A DNA stretch of 64,000 nt, from NCBI RefSeq assembly GCF_030272615.1, contig NC_081414.1, forward strand, positions 916,247,648 through 916,311,647, written 5' to 3'. Shown here piece after piece: positions 1 to 10,551 of the stretch. The notes below the pieces were generated by a model. The model ran no database searches. It saw nothing but the letters and a program-made list of their open reading frames with translations, and was not told the DNA's origin. The stretch comes from Cryptomeria japonica. Lineage: Eukaryota; Streptophyta; Pinopsida; Cupressales; Cupressaceae. How positions within the stretch are numbered: the stretch's first letter is position 1; every line of letters begins with the position of its first letter. The position numbers and the translations under genes are program-made.

Positions 1-193
1 ATTCAAAACTCTTTCATTCAATCTAAGAAACTTAAAACCAATTCTGATCTAAATTATATTCTAATCTTGGAGGCAATGAGAGCCACAAATGCATACAACA
101 CTTAAACATAATCACCAAAGTTTAATGATTCAAATCTGCAGCATATAGGCGACAATTCTCAAAAATCTCTCTTACAAATGAGGAGCAATGGGG

Positions 194-201
194 TATATAT
201 A
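194..201 (-). promoter_or_regulatory. Distal TATA-like box of element A
   Basis: A TATATATA run on the minus strand lies downstream of the embedded gene, in the same place as the distal TATA boxes of S1 (32513), B (45159) and C (57136). As in those copies, an AATTAGGG-type segment lies just upstream (about 280-290). The role as the LTR promoter is inferred. Confidence 0.4.
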
Positions 202-336
202 GTCTCAAATGAAATGAATGGCCAAGATTCATTTAGAATCAAGGGCCAAGATCATGCCAACACTGCCCTAAATTTGCCCTAATTAGGGTTTACATCAAAA
301 AAAGAATCTGTGATCCAATGGAATGACACCTAGTCA

Positions 337-3300
337 TCAAATAGGGAATCTTCTAGAAGATTCCATCCTGTGCATCCCTCTCTCTAGCAACATATTCCAA
401 GAATCTAGCCAAACTGAATCAAGCTACTCCATGGTGATGATGGGCAAAGCCTCCTTATCCATCACATCTAATGCATCAAAGAAAGAATCAAGGGCATTCT
501 CCCAATCTAGCGTAAGCTTTTGCAAACTGTGGATGAGGATCAACAAGGAAACCAAATTATCAATCTGATTCTTCTTCAAAGAATCCAACTAGTTGAATTA
601 CATGAACTTCATCTTTTCTCTCAACTCTTCTAAGTGTAGACCGTTGGAAGCACTGACATCTACCCCTAACATTTCTTCAATGGATGCGAGGATCTTGGAT
701 TGAATCTTGTGGATTGATCCCTCCATCTTGCACACTCTTTTCTTGAAGGATCATAAGTGGATTTCCACATGGCCAATGAACAATACCAACCCTGAAAATC
801 ATAAATATCTCCCTCGTGCACAACTCCCTCATGGATCAACATGGGCATCGGGATTCGCTTCAACACCTTGAGACGAGGAATTGTCTTCTCCTGTATCGAC
901 TAGAAATCATCCCAAACTCCTTCCAAATATTGTATTCTGAACATGAGCATTGACGATTTGTCAAATGCTTGGACAAATTGAGTTAGGAAATCATCTGCCT
1001 GTTTTGTAACATCTTCAATCCACTTTCCAAATTCCATATGTGTATTCCTTGCTGCCTCATGATCAAAGGGAAATCCACAATCGATTGCAATAGGTGAGAC
1101 AAAAGTGGGATCCTCATGCCTATGGGAACTCAACCCTACAATATATTCCTTAAGTCTCCTATTCTCATCCTTGTACATATTCTTCTTTTCAATTGTCCTA
1201 TCCAATCGTGCCCTAATTGCCTGGACTGTATCATCAAGTTCTTGGAACTCTTGCTTCTTTGTGGTTCGTCCAAGGTCAATAATAATGATCTGGTAATCCA
1301 TGGGAGTGGCCACATCTTTGGTCACATCACCCATCGGGATAGCCACTTGTGCAATTCGCACACCTATTTCATCTCTAGCAACATTAGAGAATATCTTAGC
1401 CTTCTTCTGCTCCTTCTCTTTGTCTGTCCTAGCCAAGACATCATCAATATCTTCAGTGCATTGCGCTGCTATCATCTTCTTTTCTCCATACTCTATAGTA
1501 ACCAATCGGGAATAGCGGAAATCCCCATCCCATCATCAAGGCACATCTCTCAATCGAGTCCACTCAATGCTAAGATGACATCATCATCCTCCTCTTTATC
1601 TTTAGTCAAATCATAAACATTGTTGCCCAAACTAACATTCAAATGGATTGAGGGAGATCTTGGTTGCTCTTCCTCCTCATTCAGCGGTGCCGACTACGTT
1701 ATAACCTATAATTCCAAAATATTTTTTGGTAAGATCTCCATATTAGAACATTGTTCAAACTCTTTGCTCTTCTCTAGCATTCCTATTTCCTTTACTGATG
1801 AGGCACTGGTGGTGGTAAAGGAGTGCTAGACTTGTGCTTTTTCTTATTTGATTGTTTACCAACTGTCTCCTTGCCCTTCATTTTTAGATTTTCTAGTCAT
1901 ACCATTCCTTCTTTTGGGGGCATCGCTCTCCTTATCTTCATGTATCCTTATATCTGTAGACTTTCTTTCATCATCATCAAGAGAAGGCTCCACTTGTCTC
2001 ATTTTTTCATAGGTGAGGGTGACACCCATTTCTATCAATTCGTTCACATATTTGTCCACCCATTCCCTAGAGAAATCATTAACTTCTCTCATAAGTTCAT
2101 TCCAGCCCACCACCTCAAGTTGTGTCCAACTAGGCAATAAGATGGGCTTGCTTACCTCATTTTCATACTGCGGATGAGTATGATCACTATCATCAACTAC
2201 CTGATCAAGAATGGAAAAGAGTTCACATTTCCTTATGAAATCCACTGACATTTGGGACCACATTCTCTCCTTTACTGCTTGCTCATCCATGAGATTAGCC
2301 CAACAATCCTCCATGTCAATCTTATGTATGAACTTTTCTCCTCTGATCTTTACAACATTATTATGTGGATCAAATCGATCCCTGCTCTTATAAGTTCCAA
2401 GGCGATAGAACACAAGTTCATCAATGACTAAACTCACTGTAGCCGCATTGTGGCACACTTCCAAATTCTTCCCTAATGCAATCAAGAGAGTTATATCTGT
2501 TTTGTGCTTCTCCTTTTGGATAAAATCAAACTCCAGAAGTTGTCTCACCACCTCAACTATTATCATTCTGCCTATCGAATGCCTAGGAAGTTTGTAAGGT
2601 TTGGATCTGAATCCCTGAATCTGTAGGTATGTGAAGGTGGGAAATTGAATGTACCACGATCCGTATTGTTCCATAAGCTCTGTTGCCGCCTAAGACAACC
2701 GTTTGTGGATTCCGCTCTGTTGTATCCTTGTGATGTACATGGTGAAAGCATCGTTCACCCTTCTATAATGTTCAAATTTGCGCATATGAAGTTGCGGATA
2801 GCATTCGTAAAATTTGTATTGTCCTAGTCCATTTCCGAATTCACCTTTGCATATTAATCCTCTATATGTGACAAATCTTGCAAGTACATAGCGTAGAAAA
2901 TCATTCCAAATGACTTGGTTTTCTCCACATTTCTCAACTGGAAGTCGAGGTTATCACTTATAATCTTGACCCAATTGACCACAATTTCTCTTATCCAATC
3001 CTGGATAAAATAGAACATCTAGCCCTCAAATAAAGCACCTTGAGGCATCCCCATCACTCGATTGAGCAAAAATATTAGGTCACTATATTCATCTTTGAAG
3101 TCTATATCTGTTTTGCGCTTCTCCTTTTGGATAAAATCAAACTCCAGAAGTTGTCTCACCACCTCAACTATTATCATTCTGCCTGTCGAATGCCTAGGAA
3201 GTTTGTAAGGTTTGGATCTGAATCCCTGAATCTGTAGGTATGTGAAGGTGGGAAATTGAATGTACCACGATCCGTATTGTTCCATAAGCTCTGTTGCCGC

Positions 3301-4232
3301 CTAAGACAACCGTTTGTGGATTCCGCTCTGTTGTATCCTTGTGATGTACATGGTGAAAGCATCGTTCACCCTTCTATAATGTTCAAATTTGCGCATATGA
3401 AGTTGCGGATAGCATTCGTAAAATTTGTATTGTCCTAGTCCATTTCCGAATTCACCTTTGCATATTAATCCTCTATATGTGACAAATCTTGCAAGTACAT
3501 AGCGTAGAAAATCATTCCAAATGACTTGGTTTTCTCCACATTTCTCAACTGGAAGTCGAGGTTATCACTTATAATCTTGGCCCAATTGACCACAATTTCT
3601 CTTATCCAATCCTGGATAAAATAGAACATCTAGCCCTCAAATAAAGCACCTTGAGGCATCCCCATCACTCGATTGAGCAAAAATATCAGGTCACTATATT
3701 CATCTTTGAAGTCTATACATAAGAGCCTCTTGGGAACCTTAGAATGGTAAGGCCTAGGCTTAATTATCCACTCTTTATTCACAACTGTCATGCATGCTTC
3801 CACCCTCTTCAGGAACTCAGCTTCATATTCATCCTCGATTTTCTCTCGCATATCCACACTCCTAGGGATCCCAAACACTTCCACGATCGCATCTTCGGCA
3901 AGGTATGCAAGCACAACCCCCTTAGGTGACCGGATCATTCGGGTAATTGAATCATAGTCCCTAGCACATTCCACAACAAGTTCATTGTATTGTATGGATA
4001 GTGGAAACCCAACTGCTTGGTATATGCCACTCTTCATCATATTGACAAAAAGAGTAGAAGGGAGTTGATTCTTCGATCTGAACATCTTCTGTTGCATCCG
4101 CTCCATGTCTAGGAATTCCATGTTTGTGTCCGTAATTTTCTTCCATCAGGATGAAAACTGTGAATCCAAATAGAAACCTTCTTGCACTATCCTCAGTTGT
4201 TCCTTATTCACAGCGAACCTAGCCTTAGACAT
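337..4232 (-). pseudogene. Embedded gene of element A, decayed (unknown family)
   Basis: Minus-strand open segments 4121-3630, 2674-1856, 1505-900 and 866-666 line up in order with the embedded proteins of B and C. Shared landmarks are AVGFPLSI (AAGFPPAI in B), LLNRVMG, YGSWYIQFPTFTY (YGAWFIQFPKFSY in B), the VEVVRQL block, and a helical C-terminal half with a coiled-coil-like stretch near 1150. The ATG at 4232 (MSKARFAVNKEQL) is preceded by CATACAG then GTGCC, matching the AG-GTG acceptor-like context before the ATG in C. The stop is the TGA at 339-337. The gene is broken by a 611-bp tandem duplication (not a multiple of three), by in-frame stops (for example between 4232 and 4121, and near 420) and by frameshifts. 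No catalytic motif, zinc finger or transmembrane segment is evident, so function is unknown. Confidence 0.7.
2493..3714. repeat. 611-bp tandem duplication inside the embedded gene of A
   Basis: 2493-3103 is repeated at 3104-3714 with only a handful of substitutions (for example TTTTGTGC against TTTTGCGC, and CTATCGAATG against CTGTCGAATG). The repeat therefore encodes the same protein segments twice (3285-3019 repeats parts of 2674-1856 and 4121-3630). The near identity shows that it is much younger than the decay of the gene. Confidence 0.9.
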
Positions 4233-4809
4233 GGCACCTGTATGAAACTCGAAGTCAATATCATGGAAAACTACTTAAAACATTTTGTTTCCAAAATTAT
4301 TTAGGTTCTTCTTATCACAAAAGCTTGCACCTTTGCTAAGCTATCAACTCAGCAACCTTGTGAAACATGGAAACAGCCCCAAAGTGTGGGACCTTGCGCA
4401 AGGGGTTGAATCTCCGGAGAAGGTCGGCTTCCTTCCTCAAATAGGTGCAGGTGTTGAACCAACTCAACACTTCAAAACTTACTCCTAAGCCTATCCTAAC
4501 AAATTGCAGAGGTATGAGGAAGAGAGAATTGTTTGAAATCAAAGGAGGTGATGCACCAAGAAGAGATTGTTTCTCTCCCTATCAAAATGGCAGAAGGAAC
4601 CAACTAAAAAACCCAAGAGATGCACAACTTCAATTGCATAAGTGACCCAAACGCATGTATGGAGGTTAAAATTTTGCTAAGTGTCAAGAGGGGAGAAGGA
4701 TTCCCACAAGTCACACTCAAAAAACAAGTTAACACAGCATATATGGAGAGAAAAGCCACAAGAAATACACCTATAATGAAGGTAAGAAAGCATACACAGC
4801 ATACATAGG
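4233..4809 (-). other. Leader of the embedded gene of A, no gene seen
   Basis: Sequence between the embedded gene and the solo LTR insertion. By position it is the untranslated leader or leader intron of element A (compare the 210-bp candidate intron in C and the 437-bp one in B). The short open frames here have no homologue in B or C. It ends with ATAGG (4805-4809), the left copy of the target duplication of the next insertion. Confidence 0.4.
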
Positions 4810-5004
4810 TGTAATGTCCCTACTAGTTAGAGATCATTGTCCTGCAAAACAGATTGTTAGAAAACAACAGATATATATATATAACTAATATACTTGCCAT
4901 CTAACTTTAAACTACTTAATCAATATAATCACAGTTCTCATCTAATAAAAAGGATACGAATGCCATACGGCGATATGTCCTTAGGCGGCCATGAAGCTCG
5001 CCTT

Positions 5005-5330
5005 CTTGGAACCCATCGTGGTTCCAAGCCCTCCAGGAAGTCAAAGGTGAATTCGACTCCTATCTTGAATGCAATTTCTTACATCCAAGCCCTCCAGGAA
5101 ATCGAAAGTTAATTCGATTCCTGTCTTGAATGTAATTTCTTACATCCAAGCCCTCCAGGAAATCGAAGGTTAGTTCGATTCCCATCTTGGGTGTAACCTC
5201 TTACACCCAAGCCATCCAAGGAAGACCCTATGTCCATTCCTTGTCTCGGGTGATGCATCTCATCATCCAAGTCCTCAGAGGGGATCAGCCAGATCCGTCT
5301 CTTCTTAGTTGAACTTAGTCAACCAAGCCA
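5005..5330. repeat. CTTGG...CCAAG hairpin series with about 64-bp tandem units
   Basis: Tandem units starting AAGCC(C/A)TCCAGG recur at about 5022, 5087, 5150 and 5206. Stem-loops are overlaid on them. 5005-5028 pairs CTTGGAACC with GGTTCCAAG (9 bp, perfect). 5186-5211 pairs CTTGGGTGTAA with TTACACCCAAG (11 bp, perfect). Near 5255 CTCGGGTGAT faces ATCATCCAAG, and near 5306 CTTAGTTGA faces TCAACCAAG. The outer CTTGG/CCAAG is shared while inner stems differ. The same series occurs at 34647-34970 and 62100-62460. Confidence 0.75.
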
Positions 5331-5650
5331 TATATATGCATATAGATATTCAGTATATATACTGCCCTAGGGATTGTCATAATCCCTCCCTTAGACTAAG
5401 GGACTTTCCTCCCTATAGCCTCCAACATGTGATTACATTTATAATACATTTTTGCATTTCCTTACTATTTTCCTATTCCATAATCCACATTTACATATTC
5501 CTGATTTAACATGTATTCCCTAACATATATTCATAAAAATGTTCATTATCCAATATTCACATTTATTTCTTAACATATATTCCTACTATACATATTACTT
5601 ATGTTTATACATATTCATTAACATCTAAGAACCTTTCATTAACATATGTA

Positions 5651-5872
5651 TTAAAATATTCATTATTTATATTTATTAATACATATATTAAACTATTCAT
5701 TATTCATATTCATTAATATATATATTAAAATATTCATTATTTATATTTATTAATACATATATTAAACTATTCATTATTCATATTCATTAATATATATATT
5801 AAAACATTCATTATTTATATTGATTAATACATATATTAAACTATTCATTATTCATATTCATTAATACATGTA
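5651..5872. repeat. Three tandem copies of a 74-bp AT-rich repeat
   Basis: Near-identical units start at 5651, 5725 and 5799, with a decayed fourth start at 5873. The unit contains TATTCATTATT and TTAATACATATATTAAA. It lies inside the solo LTR; related single ATTCATTAA-type stretches are spread through the other LTRs of this group. No function is evident. Confidence 0.8.
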
Positions 5873-8800
5873 TTAAGGTATTCTTTATTTATATTCCTCA
5901 ACATATGTAACATCATGTTTATTATATATATTTATTAAAATGTATAATAAAATATCCATATAAAACTTACCTGTGCGTAACCTGCTGTTGTAGCTTGCTG
6001 ACTTTTCTTTCCACCCACGTAGCAGTCTCCTATCCTCCTCCTATGTTCTCCTTTAAGGCTACCTTAAATTTGCCACAAATCAGACTACAATTTCTGCGTA
6101 AGTCTATCATAAACTCCTTCACTAATTCCTCTTTATAATATGACATTCATAAAGTCTTTACTAAATCTGCCGTTTATCTTCCTATTAATGTTTCCTTGTA
6201 CATATGTTTATATTCCTGAAACCACGCATCCTCTCCCCTAACTATGATTAATATAATTAAGTGTATTCCTCAATGAATTGAGGTATTTGTACTTAATGTA
6301 AGGATCGCATACTATATCAAGTATAGCAATGTAAATACGCACTGAGATATAATGCGATATTGCTTTAGCCATATGGATTGCAGTCTCTACTATGATCTCT
6401 TAACCCATGCAATGTTGGCTCTGTATTGTGGATGTATAACCTTGCAACACTAATCTGATGTTGTGTCTGATATATCTAATGGTGATATGTTACTGGCCTT
6501 GACCCGACAGAGCAGATCTGAATAAATACAAGAACTACTAATGTACCAATCCGATTCTAAACTTGAAGTCCCTTGCTTAGTCTGAGCTATCCCTCGGTGA
6601 TCTTTCTAAAGAGATACACACCCTCCATATATACGATGGTAAGGTTGCCTCACTAGAGATATGTCTCTTCATTATGATGTTTCTCCTTAAGCAATCACAT
6701 TCTTCCTTGAACATCGGTTAATTTGATATAGTTGTCTTAACAACTCCTCACTTTCTTAATCACTGCTGTCTAATCATTTGATTAGTATCCTTTCCCATAC
6801 GTCGATAGAAGATCGACTCATGGGATATTTGCTTTCCACGATATGTTGATGTTCTTTTAATCCACAAAGCGGTAGCAAGAGACAAAGTCATTTAGACTTT
6901 ACGGGAATAAGATCCTTCCATAATGCTTATTAATCTATGCTAATTGCTGTATATGGAACGGTTTGTCATATATGATCGAACCATATTATTATGATTATTG
7001 GTTGGATATTAATCCTATTATTGATTGTCCATTCATTGATAGTTTGTGATTACATTGAGGATATAAGTGCTGATTATTACAACTTAATGTTATAATTGTA
7101 GACGTATAAAAATGACCACATTCCTAAATGAATATTTTATGATCATTTCTCTATTTAATTAAATCCAATTTAATTAAATTATCCACATTCTTCTATTTAA
7201 TTAAGCAAATTACTCAATTTATTTAAATTAAATTCACTATACCCATTTAATGAATAAATCATTTTATTCAATTAAATCCCCCCTATCCACTTTTAATTAA
7301 ATTCAAATTTAATTAAATAGTTATCCTAAATTGAATAAATTTAATTTATTTAGTTGCAACCAAATTGAATAAATCATTTAATTCAATTAAATCCTATTAT
7401 CCCTCCATCCACTTGCAAAATCCTACATCTCCCACTTGCCTTCCTAAACCCCTATCTAATCCCTTCTAGACTCTTCTAACCGCTTCTAATTAACCTAACC
7501 CCTCTTCTAAACTTTGTCACATCCCTAAGCAAAGGGAAGTCACTTCTCAAACCCTCAAAGTCTTTGATAACTATTAAAGGCTTTCAACCTTCAACCACTA
7601 AATGGCTCAAAGTCTTTGAAAACCATTGAAGGCTTTCAACCTTCAACCACTTAATCGCCAAAGTCTCCAATAACCATTAATGGTTAACTCAAACCCTCCT
7701 ACATGGTTAAAACATTTGTTTTGACTCAACCTTCATCCAACCCAAGGGTCTCATCAGGCCATTAATGCTTTGACCATGATTATCTCTTAATCATTTGCAC
7801 AAAGGTTTATCCTTGGATTAACTCTTAATCCAGTGGGTAAGCCTAACTTAGACTTGACCCTTAGCCTTTAGATAACCATGAGGTCTTCTCAGGCCTTTAA
7901 TGCCTCCAACCCCTTCTCTCAACCCAACCCTATATTGACACTTGTCACCATTTCATTGGTGCCAATTGTGCACATAGATCCCCAATTGTGCACATAGATC
8001 CCCAACTTTCAAACTCAACCCTTGATTAAACCATTTAATCTTGACCATCCATTGCCCTATTTGTGCTATAAATAGAGCTCTCATTCTTCCATTTTTAACA
8101 ATCATCCTTCAAATTTGTAACATCACACTTATGCTCAAATACATTCAAGCTTTCTCATTTTATATATGCTCATCATTTAGCCTCTCTTTAGAATAGAAAT
8201 TAGACTAAATATGCATGTTTAGAATAATTTCGTTATCATTTTAGTTCAATCATATACTAAATATAGTATGCTAGGATAGTATTCATACTAATCTTGTCAT
8301 CTTATCATTTAGTTTATTGCATTTTAAAATCATACCTAGCTTATAACGCATCTCATAATAAAATCTATCAAAAGCATCCCTCGTTCTTGCATTTGCCATC
8401 CCTGAACCATTTTGCTCAGTGATCTGAGAGCAAAACATTGGTTTGAGGGACATTGTGAGATAGAGAACCATGGGACCCACCTTGGGAAGCTGAGTAATAC
8501 TACGTTACTCCATAGCTTGCACCAAGAAGTCCTGTGTGTGTGTGTGGACTAGTATTTTAACATATTTTCACATATTTAGTTTTATCAGCGCACTTTTCCT
8601 GCATACAATAATATCGATTAGTTGAAAGAGATGAAAATCAGTAGTTAAACTATTTAATTTGTATTAGTTTTACATTACTGAACATCATTGTCTATTGTGA
8701 GGAACAATCTCTGACAACAACAGTTTATTTATATTTGATTTAATAATCAACTTTATTTACTGATTAGGATGAGTGCTATTCTATTGCTTTTTTTATTGAA

Positions 8801-9069
8801 TAGTTGTTTCTCTGAATTTTATTTATTATTATATTTGTTTTCTAATTACTTTATTATGTTTTGTCAATAATATAATATTGTAAAATTTATATTATTATTT
8901 GATAAATAAGAAATTAATATTAATATTTACATCATGTTCATAAATAATATTTAATTAATGAATTTTAAATAATCATTCATTGATAATTATTATATTAATT
9001 AATAATAACAATTTCTTCATTTAGGGTATGTCTCTTTCTTTCTGATCCAAGAGGGGACATGACAATAGG

Positions 9070-9599
9070 TTAGAAGGAAGCAAGAATGGTGATTTTTAAT
9101 TAATCATAAGGCCAATGGCCAAACTTACAGTTGCATAAATGCAAGATAAATACAAGAGAAGTGGGAGAGCATGGGATAGCTCAAGCCAACAGGGAGAGAA
9201 CCCTTTACAATGAGGCTTAACAACCTTTATATAGAAAAATGGTTACAAGGGTGATCATGACCCCTGCATGTCAATCTGGAAGTGCAAGGAAGTGCATGCA
9301 CCTGACTTGTACATGCAAGCAACCTAGCCATACCACCAAAGGCATTTCTGAGAAGGTGGATTGACTAACCTTCCAAAGTCAAACATGACACAAGTCACCA
9401 AGCATGGCCCCATACCTCCCTTGATGGAAATCCTGCCAAAAACATTTAATGCACCCTTGTGGCTCCACACAAGAAAGTGCACAAGTCACCAAAACTGTCA
9501 GAGCATTTAAAGCCTTGAGTGCTGATCACGCCATCCAGAAGTGTCGCCAGTCGAAAGGAAGTCTAGAGACTTCGGAAGCTCGGACTCATGAAGTGAGGA
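9070..9599 (-). other. Promoter and leader start of element A
   Basis: This continues element A after the solo LTR. On the minus strand it holds a TATA box, TATATAAA at 9233-9226, so a transcript would run left into the embedded gene. This parallels TATAAA at 49284 in C and 32094 in S1, which also sit between the hairpin array and the gene leader. No coding sequence was recognised. Confidence 0.5.
9226..9233 (-). promoter_or_regulatory. Proximal TATA box of element A
   Basis: TATATAAA followed by GG on the minus strand, about 370 bp after the palindromic minisatellite and upstream of the leader. Position and order match the proximal TATA boxes of C and S1. The transcription start is inferred about 30 bp downstream, near 9197. 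Confidence 0.45.
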
Positions 9600-10315
9600 A
9601 GACAAGGGAAGGACTTCGGAACCTGGGGGTTCCAGAGTTCTGGGATAGGAGAAAGGAAGAGAAGGAAAGGAACTTCGGAACTTCCGGGTTCCAGAGTTCT
9701 CGAGGAATTTGAGAGAAAAGGCAAAGGGGTAAGGAACTTCGGAACCTCGAGGTTCTGGAGTTCCGAAAAAAAGAAGGAAGAAAGGCTAGGAGGGAACTTC
9801 AGGACCTCGGGGTTCCGGGCTTCCGGAGTTCCGGGGAAGGCAGGGGAAGGGAACTTCGGAACCTCAGGGTTTCGGAGTTCCGGGGAACTGCGAAAAAGGA
9901 ACTTCGGAACCTCGAGGTTCCGGAGTTCCAGGAAAGGGGAAAAAAAGAAGGAACCTCGGAACCTCGGGGTTCTCCGGGGAGAAGAAGAAAAGGGAAAGAA
10001 GAAAGGAACTTCGGAACCTCGGGGTTCCGGAGTTCCCGAGAAGAGAAGACAGGGAAGCAAGGAAGGAAAGGAAACAAGACTAGGAACTTCGGAAACTCGA
10101 GGTTCCGGAGTTCCGGAGAACTAAGGAAAGGCTAAGAGAAGGAAGGGAGCTTCGGAACCTCTGGGTTCCGAAGTCCCGGAGCAGGAAAGAAAGGACCAAG
10201 GCAAAGTCGAGGTTCCGGAGTTCCGGAAAAGGAAGAAGGAAGGAGACAAGGGCAAAGAACTTCGGCACCTGGGGGTTCCGGAGAACGGAAAAGAGAGGGC
10301 CCAGGAACTTCCGAC
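9600..10315. repeat. Palindromic minisatellite (about 12 hairpins) of element A
   Basis: A near-palindrome of about 32 nt recurs about 12 times: GGAACTTCGGAACC, a 4-nt loop (TCGA, TCGG and variants), GGTTCCGGAGTTCC. The arms pair over 14 positions with a single T-G wobble. Units lie near 9605, 9675, 9735, 9795, 9850, 9898, 9948, 10005, 10082, 10148, 10204 and 10257, separated by 15-45-nt purine-rich GGAAAGG-like spacers. It occupies the place held by the other hairpin arrays in C and S1. Long minus-strand open frames across it are by-products of the repeat. Confidence 0.85.
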
Positions 10316-10551
10316 AAAACAACACTTCACCTCATGATTCCATCATCCTTTCTTGATCAATCTTGGAGCAACGCTAGTCCATAGATGTATCTCTGATCGG
10401 TTCTCATTGGTGGACCAAGGTGTCATAAAATGATAACAGTTCTGATTTTAAATGATTTGACAAATTTAGAGACCTAAAATCAGGAATTCTAACAATGTTC
10501 ATCATGAATTCTAGAAACAACACAAATTTGATCAAAAATAGGGTCTAAAAC

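Larger units (their letters stand above)
4810..9064 (-). mobile_element. Solo LTR, chromovirus type (4.26 kb) inserted in element A
   Basis: The unit begins TGTAATGTCCCTACTAG and ends GAGGGGACATGACA, flanked by exact 5-bp duplications ATAGG (4805-4809 and 9065-9069). Its left 1.1 kb matches the left part of the 5' LTR of element G (34451 onward) and, reversed, the right part of G's 3' LTR, so it lies on the minus strand. The ends form an imperfect inverted repeat (TGTAATGTCCCT against TGTCATGTCCCC). It is far longer than the 1.6-1.7-kb LTRs of G because the part right of about 5960 is unrelated AT-rich sequence. No coding sequence was recognised. Confidence 0.85.

Noticed and set aside
323-568. 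81-codon plus-strand open frame near the left edge
   Set aside because: It overlaps the C-terminal coding part of the element A gene on the other strand, which aligns with C.
1116-1616. 166-codon plus-strand open frame
   Set aside because: It is antisense to the decayed embedded gene of element A, whose minus-strand translation matches B and C.
9563-10330. Long minus-strand open frames (165, 92 and 81 codons) as genes
   Set aside because: They are translations of the palindromic minisatellite in several frames at once, low in complexity, with no homologue elsewhere.
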